From Tetmemena sp. SeJ-2015 (taxonomy: Eukaryota; Ciliophora; Spirotrichea; Sporadotrichida; Oxytrichidae): a stretch of DNA of 64,000 nt. The translations under genes and the position numbers were made by a program. The notes under the pieces were generated by a model. It did no database searches and had not been told where the DNA came from. It saw nothing but the letters and a program-made list of their open reading frames with translations. The stretch covers positions 80,673 to 144,672 of the forward strand of contig JAJKFJ010022690.1 in NCBI GenBank assembly GCA_027382625.1, given 5' to 3'. Below, piece by piece: positions 44,408-57,100 of this stretch; the stretch's first letter is position 1, and every line of letters begins with the position of its first letter.

Positions 44408-47400
44408 TCATTACCTCTAAAAGTGAATTAAGGGATTGATTTGACTATCAGTAACCTTAAGGTTCCCATATTAACTGCTGTGAAGGTTGTTCTGCTTTAG
44501 AGGAGAGAGACTGCTGCTTATTCTATTATAAAAAGAATAATTGAGGGAAGTATTTGGTACAAAATCATTTGCTGACTAATCACGATAGATCTAACTCACA
44601 ACAAACTAACTCGGTGTTATCTCATCATATTAAATTTCGGATTTAAATTTAAATTTATTCTCATTTGTATTCTCCGTCTTTTTGTGGACCCTTATACTTT
44701 GGTAGCTCTAAGCAGCTTCTGAGAAATTATGGAGTCTACCCTCTACAGATTCATTGAATCTTTGTATCTTTAACTTTTAAAACGTCTGCTCTCCTATCTT
44801 AAAATTAAAAGCTTAAACTTTTGATTATGCCTTTTAATAATTAGTCCATCTGTATTTTACTTATGTAGACCAGATTCCTGATCCTCTTAAAGAAAATTAA
44901 TTTCTTAAATAAGATTCTTTGAGTTGATGGCTACTTTACTTTAAATTGGATTATTGATTACTCATAGGAGTTTTAGTTTGATTGAAGAGCCCCTTCTTCT
45001 ACTGGTATGGTAAAGGCTAGTTTTATAAAGTTATTTAATAGATAAGTTGCTGCTACTTTGCTGGAAAGGATAGAACTGATTCAACTGATTATCTTGGAGA
45101 GTCTTTATTTACTTGAATGGTAGGATGACCGTCTTTTACGCCTCTTCCTTGCTTATGACTTTAATTGGTAGATATTTCTTATTGTTCTGGAGAGCTTTGT
45201 TTCTGGGAGTTAGCTCAGGCAACATAGATTAAAAGATTAAGATTGCTAAATGTAGTCCTAGCTATTTTTGAGGGAGCCTCGAGGCTAGGAAATTCTCTAA
45301 AGCTCTTATCTTCCTACTTTGCTATTAGCTTGATGGGCTTTAAGATCAGTGTATTGCTCAGAGGGCTGATCTTAATTGAGATCAGGAAACTAACTCATTT
45401 TTTGGTCCACTTACTCTTCATCGAGAGAGGAACCTCGAGTCAACTTTATTTAACGTTATTTGTATCTGCGATGACCTTTCGCAGTCTCTATGTATTGACC
45501 TTGATCAAAATGAGAGGCATTTATATTCCCTCTGAGCTTTGAAATCTAGGCTATCTTTTTCATATATGGGGATTCAACCAATTGCTCCTTAACTTTGTCA
45601 AAAATATGATGAAATGTCTGGACTTGGAGAGTCAATTTTCTTTACCCTTTCTAAATTAAGCTTAGTTGTCTCGTCTTTTGTATTCTACTAGGTTAAAGAT
45701 TAGGCTATAAATTTAAACACTCTCTATTTTTAGCTTTTGAGTTTTTATCTCCAAGTGCTACATTTCTTGAGAGTTGTGAAGTTGATCCAGCTGCCACCAT
45801 TTGTTGTTTATCTTGATTGAAGGTGACTCCTAGCATTTAAGCTATGTTTTTGTTTAAGAACTGTCTCTTAATTTGGTACTTAGACATCATTCCATTCTTT
45901 AAAAATAAGCACGATCTATTGGGATAGCATCTCACTGATATTCTAGGTGTGTCTCAGATTATTCTATATCATAATTTCCCTCGCGTTGTTCACATAGTTA
46001 TTTATATTGGAGGTCTACTGTTGTGATACCTACTGTTGCTGACTGCTCATTAAAAGTGAGTTCTCTAAAATACTAGCGTTCTCTTTTTCTTGTCAATTTG
46101 ATTAAGATAAAATACTAGACTTTAAATAAAAGTAGTGGGATTGTTCTTTTGCAGTCTCTCTTTCATGTTTTCGAACTCTTGATTAATCTGAAGCTTATTT
46201 TCATCAATCATTCTCTTCTTTTCAAAGTTTAGCTTATTCGAGTTGTACTATTCTAAGTTCAGCATTTTCTATATTGGAACTCCCTACTCCAAAGACAAAA
46301 CCTAAAGTCAGCTAAGATTATTGGTCAGTGGACACATTAGGAAGACTTTAAATCTTTGGCCTCGGAAATAAGTCAAACAGATCGCTAACAAAAGGCCGCT
46401 TGCCTTTTTGCTTTTCTAGCATATAGAAAATGAAGTTCTTCAGATTTTGAGAATACCCGACTTAGAACTATCTATAGAATGCAAAGTGAGAATGAATGAA
46501 AAATAGTTTACTTAGGGTTGCGATATAGTATCTACTTCATCAGTAAATCCATGCTCTGTTCATAAAATGGATATTCTAGTGCCGTCATGTGATACATTAC
46601 TACTCCAAATGACCATATGTCACTACGATGATCGTATATTTCGTGCTTTATAATTTCAGGTGATAGATAGAGAGGCGTTCCTATACGCTTAGTTTTTACG
46701 TACTTGTTTTTAAAATGATATAGATAGTTATTTGTCAAAATAGTCGACTCGCTTAAGTCTCCAAGTTAAAATAAGTTTTACTGTCTTCGTTGCATCAAGG
46801 AGGATATTCATGCACTTTACATCCCTATGAATTATGTCCTTGTTGTGGCAGTGAAGGAGTGCTAAACTGATCTACCAGGCCATCTCCCAAATCTCTTTTT
46901 CAGAGAAGAATTTACCATTTTGCTTCTAGTTTTGTATCAGAGTGTATAGATCTCCCTGCTCACCATACTCCAACACCAAATATAGATGTAATTGTCTTTG
47001 ATTTTAAGTATTAGTGCTGTCTTGAGTGTTGTTAATAATTGATGGGATATTTTAGAGTTTCATTGTGCTGAGCTCAGAGGCACTTAATTTATTCTGAGGA
47101 GCTTGTCGCAGTTATAAATTTTATTGGCTTTGGTTTGGATTGAATAATCTAGTTTGGAAGAAGTTTTTATTCGTCATGAAGTTGAGAGGATTTAGAGAAC
47201 TGTAAAGTATAAATAATATCTCATCACATATATAGATATAACTGTTCTCCAGTAGATTCTATTTCTCAGTTGAGTTCTAGTTTATAATAAATACCCATAC
47301 TCTATAATAGTTTTGTCTGAAAGAGTTAATTGAAGAATACTTGAATTCTCCCATAGATTTTTATGTGTAGATATACTAAGAGGAGTAGTCAGTGCTTTCA

Positions 47401-47800
47401 TTTCTTAGCTATTCTAGAGTGTTTATGGTTTACCCACTTTCGTCACTTATAAATGATTCGTGTAATTTTATAATATGCTTATGGTCTATTTCTTTCATTT
47501 ATTAAAGTAAAAAGAAAATTAGTATCTTATTTTCATTATATCTGCCTCCTTTAAAACTTTATTCAACTTCTCCGAGTAAATATTAAGAAGTTATTATAAG
47601 TGCAAAATTAGTCCGAGTTCAAGTTAAATATAAAGATAGTTTGACTGTATTTTCACCTCTTTTATGGCATAGTATTTTTAGAAAGGCCTGCCTCTACTCT
47701 CTGATTATTTAGTAGCTAGAAAGACTACTCCTCTTGATCCTCTGCCCAGTATTTGCTTCAGCTCATAATTATACACAATTCTTGGAAGCTTTAATTTGTC
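44408..47800 (-). CDS. NEK-like Ser/Thr kinase with long low-complexity tail
   Basis: Kinase domain at the 5' end: IVYNYELKQILGRGSRGVVF (glycine loop), YYAIKEVKIQ (catalytic Lys), VLKEADIMKEIDHKHIIKLH after IES removal, LYLVLEYGEQGDLYTLI, IIHRDVKCMNILLD (HRD loop), RIGTPLYLSPEIIKHEIYDH, RSDIWSFGVVMYHMTALEYPF, and KGKRPFVSDLFDLFP. An unusual Asn/Gln/Ser-rich insert of about 150 residues separates the N-lobe strands (47,050-47,440). The C-terminal tail to TGA at 44,408 is Ser/Asn/Lys-rich (LPELTPRNKALQNNKKYLPI). Two IESs cut the N-lobe. No start Met was found upstream of 47,800, so the first exon is missing or further 5'. The NEK label rests on the overall pattern; a related ciliate kinase subfamily is possible. 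Confidence 0.8.
47493..47536. other. IES, 38 bp, pointer TTTCAT
   Basis: TTTCAT at 47,493-47,498 and 47,531-47,536. On the minus strand, removing 38 bases joins EADIMK to EIDHKHIIKLHESF, the expected kinase alpha-C to beta-4 continuity. The insert shifts frame and has no GT-AG ends. Confidence 0.88.
47577..47631. other. Probable IES, 48 bp, pointer TAAATAT
   Basis: TAAATAT at 47,577-47,583 and 47,625-47,631. Excision joins IKEVKIQSNYLYI to YSEKLNKVLKEADI, a more kinase-like spacing than the unspliced reading. The length is a multiple of three and there is no in-frame stop, so the case is weaker than for the neighbouring IES. Confidence 0.6.
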
Positions 47801-48114
47801 TTTGTTTTATTATAAATAATATAATTTGTATTTAAAACACTTTGTTATAATCTCTCTCTGATTCCATATAATTTTTATCATTATTCATTAATACAAGATG
47901 CTTTATAATTTTGCATTTTATTTTGTAAAATAAGATTATTTATCTCTACTTTAAGCAATAATTATTCAAAGGCATGCTTGTGATAATTAATTGAATACTT
48001 TAAAACTTATTCACTACATTTTATTATTTTAACTACATTTTTTAAACAAAGAAGCTACAGTTTAAAAATTGAGTAGTTAAATCAATTAAAACTTAATTTT
48101 TGATTAAAATTTTT
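47801..48114. other. Intergenic, AT-rich
   Basis: Very AT-rich sequence between the 5' end of the kinase gene and the 3' end of the channel gene (both minus strand). It should hold the kinase promoter and perhaps its first exon; no clear open frame or repeat was seen. Confidence 0.5.
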
Positions 48115-51100
48115 TCAAGAAAGCAAATCGTTTTTTGCAAAAGTAATTACATGAGCGCTCTTTTTTGCTAAGGGCTTAATTTACTTGTTTTTATGTTCTT
48201 TAAAACTGCTGATCGACTCGCTACAATCCTTAAGGCTTTCTATACTTTCAGCGATTCGAGGCAGCTATATAGTTGTCAAATAGTCCTTTTTCTTAAACTT
48301 ATTAGGTCTCTAGTTTTTAGAGTTCTTGTTTTCCGATCCTCCAAAAATTTCCTCAAACTTATCTTGAATTTTTAAAATCTCAGTTTATCTTTCATACTTT
48401 TGGACAGGAGAATCGTGTAAGTTTGTGGCTAATTCACCATCATTATACTAAAAATCAGGAATGAGAACTTCTTCGTCAGATTCGTACTCTATCTCCACTA
48501 CTCTATCCTCCATCGATTTAGTCTTCTTCTTCAAACTGAAACTTCCAAGTTCCCTTTGAATTCGAGAGTACCTCAGCCAACTTGTGAAGCCAAGTCTGGA
48601 GTAAAACTTTTGAACTAAGGGATTGTAAATCTTATTCTCTTATAGTATGGCAACCACTGCCTCTCTCTCAAATTACTTGTCGAAGAAGGAATATCTTATC
48701 CCACTAACCTTCTTTAAGCTCTGAGTTTGGATGGCAATCTATGTTCTTATTTCAAAAACCTGCATCTCCTAGTTGAGTTTCATGTTTCCATACACTCTGC
48801 GCATGCAGCGGTAAAGCATCTCATTAAAATAGACATAGCCATCTGTCTCCACTCTAATTCCTAAACTCAAAAGCTCCTTCGAAACCTCCATGTCATCCAA
48901 AGTGGAAGAAAAGCCAAGCGGCTCTTTTAATTAAGTCATAAAGGGAATTATTTGAGAGTCTTTAATTTTCTGGCAGTTATAACTTTCCTTAGAGAACTTC
49001 TCCCACACTTCCTTAAAGTTTTAGAGGTCTGCTTTAAATCGAGAAATCACATTATCACTGGGAAGATAGTACTTATTGAACTGCTGCAAAATTACAAGAC
49101 ATTATAATAAGATATAAGACTAATTAATCATTTTTAAAGAACAAATAGATTAAGCATCACATAAGTGCAAATAAGCACAAAAGAAATGAAGTAAAAAGGA
49201 GCTACTGATGAAACACAGTCGGTATAAATCCTGCAATTCGCCTTATTCATAGTATCATACATCACATAATTCCAATCTTCGCCAGTTGAAATCTTGAAGA
49301 GCATGAGCATCGCAAGGCCAAAGTTCTTAAAATTAATGTACTAGTCATCTATAACTGTGCCTTGCACTACGTCGCTGAAAAGAAATACTCCTTATTTATT
49401 TTCCCAGCACTGCAAAAATAAAGAAGATTATGAATAGAAGAGAGAAGACATTGAATAGAGGGGGCAGGGAAAACATGATAGTAGATATCAAAGCTTGAAG
49501 TCCCTTGTATTTTCCCATGAGCTTTATAATCCTAGTCACTCTAAAAACACGCAAGACTCTCACTATTTATGGAGCAGTTCTTATGATCTTGTAGCGATTT
49601 TCCGATACAATATTGATGAAGATCTCGATAAAGCTACTTATTACAATTGAGAGGTCAAATATGTTAAGATAGTTTTCAAAGTAAATATTTACTAGCCTTT
49701 TATTTTATTCCTTTTACAACTTTGTGTTTAACTGATCCCGTAAGCTATAATTTTAAAGGATGGCCTCAAGTCCAAACGATACTGTGAAAAAAATGTTGAT
49801 GTTATCTAGCATCACCTCGTATGAGTTAGATGCTCCGTTGTAAAAGCTCGCCAAAGATATGGTATTTAGTACTACACATATGAGGATATAGATTTCAAAG
49901 TATTTTGAGCTCACAAACTTATGCAAAGTCTTTCTCCACTTTTCTCTTGGAATATTGGTAGTCTCATAATCAGGATATGAGTTTATTATCATCATCTAGA
50001 TATCTCTCCATATATTTAGCTTCTCTAGGTCATAAAACAAAAATTTAAGTCTTATCTTGTTAAGCCTTTTTCCTGACCATTCATGATTTATTATGGTATT
50101 TAGTCCTAGTTAGCTATTTTCTTCTATGCTATCTTGAAGTTTAGAAATAGAACACCCAAGAAAAAATTGAGGAAGAAAAATGTTCCTATCAGTATGAAGA
50201 TCACAAAGTAGAATCCATAAGCAGTATTATTGTTTAGTTTTGGCCCTTAGTCAGAGAGTGTAGAATCAATAGCTTAGTACATCACATCAGGCCAATTTTG
50301 GAGTGAGGTAACAATGAATAGAGTGAGCATAGCTCTGATAATATCATCAAAGTTACTACCGTATCTGAGCCACTCTCCTCGATCTCTCAGGCATTCTTCC
50401 TCATAAGAGTTCAGGTATTTATTGACAGAGCAGTAGTAAAATTTTCCACTAAAGAAGGATATTCCGAGGATAGCGAACATCAACCATGCTATCAATACTA
50501 CTATGATTACGTTTAGAATTGAGCCTATAGACTCAAATAAAGCCACAATTAGGACTTTCATAGCAGTGTTATGGGTTATGAATCTGAGAGGTCGGAGAGT
50601 TCTTAAGAGCCTCAAGACTTTAAGGGCCGGAAAATAATTAAGAATGTTAATATTGTCGATTATAAGATCAAATACTGACGATAATACAATGAAGAAGTCT
50701 AAAATGTTCCAGGATTCTCTTAAATAGGAGCCTTTATCAAGGAAAAATCCAAAAGCCATTACTTTGATTAAAGCCTCTAACAGAAAAGCATAAAAATAAA
50801 GCTACTGTGAAAATTATGTCAATTTTGGTAAGTAGTTCAGTTGCCTTAGAATCATCTATATAATAAGTATCGATCGCAAGCTTGATACTGCTAATTATGA
50901 TTATAGCAATGATAGATTTCTCAAAAAATCTGTGCTTTACAATCTTGAGTAAATTTATTCTTAGCTTGTTCTGCTTTGAAAGTAAGTAAAGAGAATTTTT
51001 ACAATCTATATCCTTGAAAGGGTCTCTAAGAAGTAGCTTTCTTTGTACCTTCTTCTAGTTTTATGCTATTCCATAAGAAATTATCAGTCTCATTTTTTCT

Positions 51101-54100
51101 TCTTGTTCCAACTCCTCGAAATATCTAGGCTTCTCTTAATCGCTTTCTTTCGTTCCTATCCCAAATATACTTAAAAGTTGCTCAGATGTTTGGACTTAAG
51201 TTGACATTTGAGTTTGGCTTTTGACCATAGGGCTTTAAGTTATAGTCAACATATTAATCTTCCCTTAAATTTACATAGCATCAATAAAAATTTTAGAGCT
51301 GGTTTATTGACTTTTTAGGAGGGTAATGAGATCGTAAAAGGGCTTATCAGTTTATCTTCTTAGCTCTGCAGCGGACACTTAAAATTAATAGCTTGCTTTG
51401 ATTCCTATCTTTATAGTTTGCCTTTGCTTCCGCCTTTCAAGTTTTTGGATTTAGTTTCAAGCTTTAAAATATTTAAATAACGATTGATGAAAGATAGCTA
51501 CTATATTTTTTGATTCTCTTAATTACTTTACTCCTCCTCTTCCTCTTCCTCAACTAGAAAACTCTCCAAAAGAATAGCCAGGAACAGATTAAGCAAGATA
51601 AAGTTACCTATAAAAATCCAAGACACAAAGTAGAGCACCACCACTCCCTAGTTTTATGAAGAGTAGTAAACTTAAGGAACAAAGTTTAGTTTATTGAGTG
51701 AAGTAATAAGACCAACAAGTTTACATTGTATCATAGAGGATATAGTTCCAATTTAAAATAATTTTCTAGAGTGAGGATAGTGAAGACAGTTATAAAAGCG
51801 TTGCTAAAATTGGCAAAATCAGATCTGCTTAAAGGACCCTGATTTCCATTAGAGAGATTATTACCAACTTAATAAACCTATTTATTAAAAGTGGTAATTT
51901 TAAAGTTTATAAATGAAATTTACTTTGTCATATCTCCAAAAAGTGTCATACCAAGGAGAGCATAAATATAGATAAACAACAAGAGAAGTATTTTAAATTA
52001 AGTCCAGCTATGTATATGAAAGATTTGATTGATCTCTGAATGACTCCAATGATAATTTGCATCGATCTAAATAGACGAAGGAGTCGAGCTACTCTGAGTA
52101 CTCTGAAGGTTCTGAAAATTCTAACAGCTCGGAAAGCTGTCAAGGAACCCTTGCTGATAGCTCCAGTTCCTGCATTTGAGCTTTAAACTGAATTGATAAC
52201 TAGTTCAATAAGAGAGAGTAAGACAACTCCCGCATCTAAGTAATTCATATTGTCCCTAAGGTATCTCTTTAAGCCTATGCCAATTAATTTTAGAAGTAGT
52301 TCGAGGAAGAAGATATAGGTGAAGCAAAGATTAAAGATAGTACAGATCATTTCTGTTTCCGGGTCAATGTTATGTCTATCAAGGGCGAGTATAATCGTGT
52401 TAATTATTACACAGAGAGTCATAAAGTTTTCAAAAAGTCCACTCTAAGTTACTTCTTTGAGGAGATTCTTGGCTTGCTTAAATTTTCCATAATCTGCAGG
52501 CCATACTCTAATCCTGCTTAAGATTATTAAATTATAATGTATTGACGCTGTCTCCTTAGCTTTTTAATCAGTCATTGATAGATAGAGTACATCTTATCCA
52601 CTCCATCGACTGTATTGCTTTTTATGTTTCACGTCTTTAAGTTTAAGAAGTTAGTAGTCGATGTAATTCTAGTGGGAGACCTCTTGTATAGAGTTTATGA
52701 TTGATGAGAATTTATTAGAATGATTTTAATTTCCAACTGTCTTTTATCTTATCATCTTGATTTCCTCATAGTCACTCTGAAGAGAAGATGGGACATCAGA
52801 TAAATCGTCTATGTCTTAGTGAGGATTGCTAATCACTTTTGCCTCTTTTTAGAAAAATGGTCCTTTTTCTTTCTAGTCAACAACTTTATGAATAGATCTC
52901 ATTATCACTTTTTTTTTTCCATTGCATTGATCCCATTTTTAGTATTTAATCTTTATAAATTCTCCTCATTAAGTATTGCTGCTTCCCCTGAATATCTCCT
53001 TTTGAGAAACTTGGAGCTAAAATTAGTGGTGATACTTTTTTACTTTTTGAGCTCCTCATCATCAGATGAAAAATAGTTTCCCTCGAAAAAGTCTTGAATA
53101 TTCTAAAGCGTTAGCATTTCCATCTTCTCCTTTTGCTTTTGGAGTTAAAAATGTTAAATTAGCGATTTTTTTAGTTCCTTGAATGTGTTTTTGTTTCTTT
53201 TAATAGTTTCAGGAGCAGTCTTTTGCTTATGGAATTTGGAAAGATCTTATTTGGGGACCAATTTCATAGAACTAGTTCTTGACCTGAGGCCATTTCTTTA
53301 CAATGCCAAAATCTACTTGATCTATCCATGTCCTTGGCTCTCATTTTAATCTTTCAGAGATGAAGCATAAATATAATAAATGATGAATGCTAACTTCCAA
53401 TTGCAGATTCATTAAAAAGACTCTATTGTCGTTTGTGCGCAGACTTTAACTCAACTATTTTTACACTTTTCTAAGGAAGCTTAAGGAATTGCATGTCTAA
53501 AGTCTAGTTTATCAAAGTATAAAAAGTATAAAAAAGATATGCAGAAATAATTAACTATGAAGTTTAGCCAAATGATATTTTTACTAGTGATGGAAAATAA
53601 TTCAATTATTGCATCACTATATAATATTTTTTCTTATGAGCTCTTCACTTTTTAAAAAATATTGTGTAGAAATAAAAAATGACAATTAGGATGACATCAA
53701 CTATAATGAAATTTACGAAAAATATTTAAATTAAGTGGACTCATTGATCATAAAAATGTCTGGATCTTCTTAAAATTGTATCTTCTTTGAATTTGTTTTC
53801 ATAGTAAGAGGCTGAGCAAAGGACTCATGCTAATTTGCAGATTTTATATTGATCATATACTGAACATCTATAAATTAAGGTCAAGAATAAACTTAAATAT
53901 AGATAGAAATACTCTTAAAAACTTCCATAAGCATAATTAGAAGAATAAGCTATTTTAATAGATTCTTACTTGATTGAGATTCTTCTTGAGGATCTGCTAC
54001 TTCGCTGCTTGAATAAAAAATGAAATGGAGTTCTGGTTTGAAATTTATGAGTTGAAAGATCCTCGATCATGAGTAAATTTAGTATGGCGTGAAGGCGATC

Positions 54101-57100
54101 TATTGGAGTGAGTCATGAACGAAGATGCTGATTCAATTTACTCATCAGAAGGTAATCTTTACACTGTTCTTATATTTTTAAACTAAGTGGGTATTTTAAA
54201 GTCAAAGTTATCGGAAAAAATGACTAAGTTTTCTTGTAAAAAATTATCATTCTAGCCATTCTTACTAGTAGTTGATGTTCGAGATTTGTCTTTTGGAATA
54301 ATTGTGAAGGATAAAGTGCTTGTATAGTATAGCTCGCTTAGTTTTGTAGTACCCTTTATGAAATCGTTGTTATAGAATTTTTTATAAGCAATTGAGGATA
54401 ATGTTTCAAATGGCTACTATTGGAGATGCCTGAATTCTTCTCTTTCAATCAGTCGATTCATTAACTCATTTGTAATAGGATCCTCTTTTATCATGTAAAT
54501 TACCCTAATTTGATGAGGGTTGCAGCTAGGCCTCAATCTTCCAGGTCTATAGCGAGAGGGATCAGGGAAATCTTCATCCTCTACAACTCCTTCCTCTGGC
54601 TTCATGAGATTTGCATTTGGCTTATTTGAAACTTTTCTCAACCTTGGTTCGAGCACATCCGCTTAAGAAGAGCTGAAATATTCAGGCTAAAATAGAAAAA
54701 AAAGAGCTTATCTAAACCAAGCACAACTTTTTGGTTCTTGCTGATGATTTAGGCTAGAGTAAGTTTCTTCTTCATTATTTATAGTATGGGATTCTTGGGT
54801 GTAATGAGTTACTCATAAAATGGCCTATGATGTCTTCTGTTCTTCTTATAAGCTTGGCTTTTGGGTAGCCTCATATCATTTATAATCTCCTGAAACTGAG
54901 TTTTGTCAGTTGATTCTTTCTCTCTTATGACTTGGCCTTGCGCATCCAACTCTCTTATAATAAATCCTGTCTACTTTTTCATCAATGGAATATGAAAATT
55001 TAAATAATTTTAAGATAGTAGAGGGGTTATGTTAATGATGTCTATTAGGGACAGATTTCATTCTAAGCTCATCATTTTTCTAATCATGCTCTTTTACTTC
55101 CTCTTCGCAGGTTTTTCTTGTTTTCAAAAAATTAAAGTTTCCTTTTAAATAAGCTCACCCTCTTCATAAGATTCTTACAAAAAGTCTTGGTATGAATCAG
55201 CGTTGCTCCTGCTTTAAAGACTCTAACTCTTAGATAAGCTTGAATTTTCTAAGAAGTTATTCAAATTCATGAATGATGGCTCGTTTAAGCGATTGTAAAT
55301 AATTGGATTTCTGATCAAATCTTAAGACTAGGAGTTTTTCCTCGGCATTTCAGGTCTTTATTGACTTTAGTAAAAATATAGTTCTTTTGATAAAAGTTCA
55401 ACTCATTCCTTGAGAGACTAGTTTAAGACACATCGAAAAGCAAAAGTTAGTGCTAGCTCAGATTCAGAGTGTTTTCAAGGCTATTTTTATCTTTATTGTC
55501 TATATTTTGAGTCTCATTATAATTGAAATGTTGTTCAAGAGGGTTTTAATTTATGCTTATTGGCAGATGCGAAGAATTTTTAGCTAGCCTTAGATTTTAA
55601 AACGTTCTAGATAGTTCATCTCGCTTTATCTTGAATTTAAAATTAAGTAAGATCATTAAACATATCATGATTCTATCTAGATCTACTCTGCGGTTAATTC
55701 TTTTAGTCATAACTGTCTTCTAATTATATCATATTTGGGCCTTCTTCACTGCTTTTAAGTCTACTAGAAACTTCACTTTTAACATCTTCCAAGAAAATTG
55801 GCATGGCTTCAATTGAATTTCCTTATTTTTAAGACTGTCTTCTATCTCTTTATTATAGATGGTAAGGGCTGACAAACCTATTGTTTTAAATATTTGTTCT
55901 ATTGTCTGAAATTGAAGACATAACTTGATGAGAAAAATCATCAACTACAATGGAATCTTCACCTTGTACTTAAGAATTTTCATTCAAAGTTTGTGAAGCA
56001 TTTTGTAAGTTTATCTCATTGTGGACTCTCATTATTTCAAATTCATCTGAGCTTTATTCAAAAATCTAGTTTTAGTCAAAAGATCTCATCATTTCTTAAT
56101 CTTATTTTGAGGATTCTCTACTTTGATGAACGCTTTGATAAAAGTTAATCACTCCTATGTTGTTTTGACTGCCTTAATGTCCATTGATTGCTTACAGCGG
56201 TTGAGGCATTTAACTTGAACTCAATTTATGCATTTATCTTGACCTCTGATTATGTCTTTATTTGGATTATGATTTCATTCTTAAAAAATATAACATTTTA
56301 TTTCATATCAGATATTTCTAAATTAGATTTGATATATTTCTGTTCAGACTAATTCCTAGTATGAGAAAAGGATACCTAGCTTTTGATCTGGTGTTATGAT
56401 TGCTTTGCTAATTTTCTCCTCATGAGTATGTTTTGAGAAATAGGTCTTTACATATTGAATGATGAAGCAATATCTCTGAATGAAAGCATTTATATTTCCT
56501 CTTTTTAACTTTCACTACTCTCTATGCTATTCTTAGATCTTTAATGCATAAGAAATGGATTATCCACTTGAAATTAGTCTTGTCCAGTTTTGAACATTTG
56601 CTCTTATTCTACTTCTTCTTCATTTTCAATGTAATTAAAGCTTAATTTAGAGAAAGGTACTTGGTTCTAATCTGCTATTATACTAGACTTTTTCAAGTGG
56701 CTCTAAGGCTAAAATTTGCTAGGCCTTCTCCCTGTTTTAGAGGAAAATAAATAAGAATCTTCATGCTTGCTATTCTACATGCTTCTTATTTTTTAGATAA
56801 AGTTTTGACCCTGATTGAACACGTCTAAAACATAATGACATTTAATCTTTGCCAAAGGCAAAAGTTTATCCCACTTATAAGGGAGATAAATCGTTGAGAT
56901 GAGCTGCAGTTTAAGAAGATTAGAACTAAGGATAAATACTTGAAAATTTGTTTGTTTACATTGGAACGGTTTTAGTTTTACCTTTCTACTATTAAGCTTT
57001 TAATCTGCATAGGAAAGAAAACACTTTGGACACTGCACTTTTGCATTAAAATTAAAGTATATTTTAGAAACCTCTTCTTCTTGATTTTTTCTTTTTGAGA

